From Bacillus sp. CECT 9360 (GTDB lineage: Bacteria > Bacillota > Bacilli > Bacillales > DSM-1321), in contig NZ_CAKKNA010000001.1 of assembly GCF_918741275.1 (NCBI RefSeq), forward strand, positions 347,446 to 411,445: DNA of 64,000 nt, in the 5' to 3' direction. Position numbers and translations under genes: made by a program. Under the pieces are notes generated by a model. The model did not search any database and had not been told where the DNA came from. It saw only the letters and a list, made by a program, of their open reading frames with translations. Numbering within the stretch: position 1 is the first letter of the stretch; every line of letters begins with the position of its first letter. Positions 62,304 to 64,000 of the stretch are shown here, piece after piece.

Positions 62304-63266
62304 TTAAGCCTCCTTATATTTATAATAACTTTTACGATCTTTAATGTAATTTAATAGTATGTTTTTTGTAATTAGGTTATCTTCTAAGATGGAATACTTA
62401 ACTGCTTCTTCACACGCTTTAACAATATCTGCGTGATTCAATCCTTGAGCCTCTTTGTACACATCCTCTGTAAAAATATCGTTAGATGCTTTGCCATGAA
62501 GCTTCATCATAAATACCCTTGAGATTTGTTCGATATCAGGATTTTTATATTCCATTACATCATCAAATCGTCTAAATAGAGCATTATCTAAAATACTCGG
62601 ATAATTGGTTGCTGCGATGATAATACTATAGGATTCATCATCTTCAAGATTCTGTAGAAATGAATTTAAGATCCTTCTCATTTCACCTACATCATTATCT
62701 AAGTTTCTATCTGACCCTATCGCATCAAACTCATCAAACAAATATACCCCACGTCTTTCCTTTATCTGATCAAAAACTTGTCGTAGTTTTGTACTTGTTT
62801 CCCCCATGTATTTCGTTATCAACCGATCAAATTGTATTACATAAAGCGGTAAATATAACTCATTCGCTATGACGGAAGCAGTCATGGTTTTTCCTGTACC
62901 AGGATCTCCTGCAAGTAAAAGTTTTGAACGATTCATAAGTCCATTTTTTCTTAGGAGATCTTTTTTGTGATATTCATTGATTACACGTTTTATTTTCTCT
63001 TCTATCTCAACCGAAACAATTAAATCAGATAAATGAACATGAGTCATCTTCTGTTCAAGAATGTCTAATCGGTTATTTAATGCTACAACCTTATTTTTGT
63101 TTAGATATTTAGAGTTTTGAATAATTTCTTTAATTTCTCGAGCACTTGCTGTATGACCTACTTTTGCTTCGTGAGCCGCAATTTGCAAAACAACAGTTTT
63201 AAATTTCTCTTCATTACTATCGAAATGCGCTCTTATTAAAGCTTTAATCTGTTCTATTGTTGCCAT
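62304..63266 (-). CDS. ietA: AAA+ ATPase, IetA-type
   Basis: 320 aa. An N-terminal ~75-residue helical domain precedes one AAA+ module: Walker A GDPGTGKT (120-127), Walker B VYLFDEFD (D178, E179), sensor ATNYPS and arginine residues R232-R233 (NALFRRFD). In IetAS the ATPase restrains or delivers substrate to the protease. First gene of the pair; its 3' end contains the AAGGAGG ribosome site used by ietS. Confidence 0.85.
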   Translation of the reverse strand: MATIEQIKALIRAHFDSNEEKFKTVVLQIAAHEAKVGHTASAREIKEIIQNSKYLNKNKVVALNNRLDILEQKMTHVHLSDLIVSVEIEEKIKRVINEYHKKDLLRKNGLMNRSKLLLAGDPGTGKTMTASVIANELYLPLYVIQFDRLITKYMGETSTKLRQVFDQIKERRGVYLFDEFDAIGSDRNLDNDVGEMRRILNSFLQNLEDDESYSIIIAATNYPSILDNALFRRFDDVMEYKNPDIEQISRVFMMKLHGKASNDIFTEDVYKEAQGLNHADIVKACEEAVKYSILEDNLITKNILLNYIKDRKSYYKYKEA

Positions 63267-63479
63267 GCGGATTCACCTACTTTCTTTAGAAGTGCTTATG
63301 ATAAAAATACAAATATAAGTCACATATGTCCTTTGTGCATCAAAAAATAGTGGTAAAGTTTGCTTAAATTATATTGTATGTTAGGTTATTCATTTTGTTA
63401 AAGCACATAGATTCCCTCTTTAGTTTATCACTCAATGTCAAGCATCACAACTACATCACTTGGATACGTTTGATAACTT

Positions 63480-63650
63480 TAGCTTGCTCTTGCTGGATAT
63501 GCCAACCCATAATCTTTGTCTACCCAATACCCATTAAGTAGCTTTCTTCCACCGAATAATTCCTCGTTTAGCCTAACTCCGATGTCCTCACTAGGGTCGA
63601 TGCTATTGAATTTCAGCTTCGTTATTTAAATAGATTCTTTCACAAAGCCA
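63480..63650 (-). pseudogene. 3' remnant of an unidentified gene
   Basis: The minus strand reads FTFEWLCERIYLNNEAEIQ to a stop at 63603 and then, one frame away, IDPSEDIGVRLNEELFGG, KLLNGYWVDKDYGLAYPARAS to TAA 63480-63482. Together they look like the end of one protein broken by a frameshift. The family is not recognised. Confidence 0.4.
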
Positions 63651-63656
63651 CTCAAA

Positions 63657-63720
63657 CGTGAAGACCCTTGATGCGCAGTATGTGTCTACTACTAAATATG
63701 AGTTACTCCACAATATGGTG
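63657..63720. repeat. direct repeat R3
   Basis: Contains TGCGCAGTAT, GTCTACTACTAAATATGA and GTTACTCCACAATATGG. Same orientation as R1; with it, it brackets the AAA/subtilase pair. Confidence 0.7.
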
Positions 63721-63761
63721 TATAGTGATAATAAAGTTATTGAAATTTGATTGAAAAAGAT

Positions 63762-63800
63762 AAGAGCCTCACTACATTCTATACGCAGCAAGGCTCTTTA
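63762..63800. terminator. hairpin terminator
   Basis: AAGAGCCT/AGGCTCTT stem with a 21-nt loop; a T run follows on the minus strand. Confidence 0.55.
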
Positions 63801-63958
63801 AAGTTGTTTCAAATTACATTCATCTCTTATATAATACAAAAAAATGAATAATAAAGTTGCTTACTTCTTATTGAACTAAACCAGCTAATAGGAGTCAATA
63901 GTTTTTTATTAAAAAGAAGTATTGCTCGTGATATACTATTCAACGACACGACAAATAA

Positions 63959-63990
63959 CCCTCCAAATGCCGTTTGGAAGGCTTTTCTTA
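63959..63990 (+). terminator. hairpin near window end
   Basis: TCCAAA/TTTGGA with outer C-G pairs, loop TGCCG, followed by CTTTTCTT. Confidence 0.5.
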
Positions 63991-64000
63991 AGTTGCTTTT

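Larger units (their letters stand above)
63267..64000. other. non-coding end of window with remnants and repeats
   Basis: Holds a gene remnant (63480-63650), repeat R3 and two hairpins. No intact gene was found. Confidence 0.5.

Noticed and set aside
63603..63791. 62-aa minus-strand frame at the window end as an intact gene
   Set aside because: It overlaps repeat R3 and reads into a frameshifted remnant; better explained as a broken gene.

Overview
The window looks like a chromosomal stretch of a low-GC, spore-forming Bacillaceae (Bacillus sensu lato; Peribacillus or a close relative would fit, but this is inference). Shine-Dalgarno sequences are strong (GGAGG type), TTG and GTG starts are frequent, and there are spore-linked genes (YqhV, a CotA-type laccase, an OxdC/OxdD-type oxalate decarboxylase, N/Q-rich microproteins), a CcpA-type cre site and many Bacillus families (YndM, DUF1292, RsbR-like, YwqA-like SNF2). 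No rRNA, tRNA, CRISPR array or prophage was seen.

Layout. 1-5.7 kb: stand-alone LigD-type polymerase, small CxxC proteins, and a uracil-DNA glycosylase gene split in two by a 1.9-kb insert carrying an MFS transporter and a decayed formylglycine-generating-enzyme-like gene. 5.7-16.7 kb: signalling and housekeeping genes (PAS-GGDEF-EAL-PilZ protein, DinB, STAS protein, DUF1292, CorA, NhaC), several microproteins and a degenerate copy of the DUF1292 gene end. 17-24 kb: SNF2 helicase, an MFS exporter behind a highly structured leader with a leader ORF, a secreted protein, a methyltransferase and small proteins. 24-27.7 kb: gene-poor, with a decayed small gene and a 198-bp cloverleaf-like inverted-repeat element.

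27.7-33.7 kb: a thiazole/oxazole-modified microcin (TOMM) locus of the heterocycloanthracin/sonorensin type. It has a precursor with nine Cys at exact three-residue spacing, a ThiF-like maturation protein, a fused ThiF-YcaO cyclodehydratase ending in a Pro-rich tail, and a double-domain SagB dehydrogenase. No exporter or immunity gene is visible. 34-38.3 kb: CotA laccase with a metallothionein-like N-terminus, oxalate decarboxylase with a frameshifted C-terminus and altered lid, and a DUF6944-like protein. 38.7-40.7 kb: malate:quinone oxidoreductase and a small two-gene unit that may be bacteriocin-like.

40.73-43.45 kb: a candidate mobile element with about 37-bp terminal inverted repeats. 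It carries an M29 aminopeptidase, a minimal tyrosine recombinase, a frameshifted partner gene, and repeats of one dyad motif at its ends. 43.8-50.7 kb: maltodextrin uptake and hydrolysis (LacI regulator, MdxEFG-type ABC transporter, divergent GH13 enzyme) with a perfect cre and two LacI-type operators. 50.8-54.9 kb: regulator, metallo-hydrolase and acyl-CoA dehydrogenase operon, then an AraC/GyrI regulator. 55.5-59 kb: PadR-controlled DrrAB-like exporter with three DUF1048 genes and a duplicated operator. 59.7-63.3 kb: AAA ATPase plus subtilase pair of the IetAS type (phage defence / plasmid exclusion) lying between diverged direct repeats.
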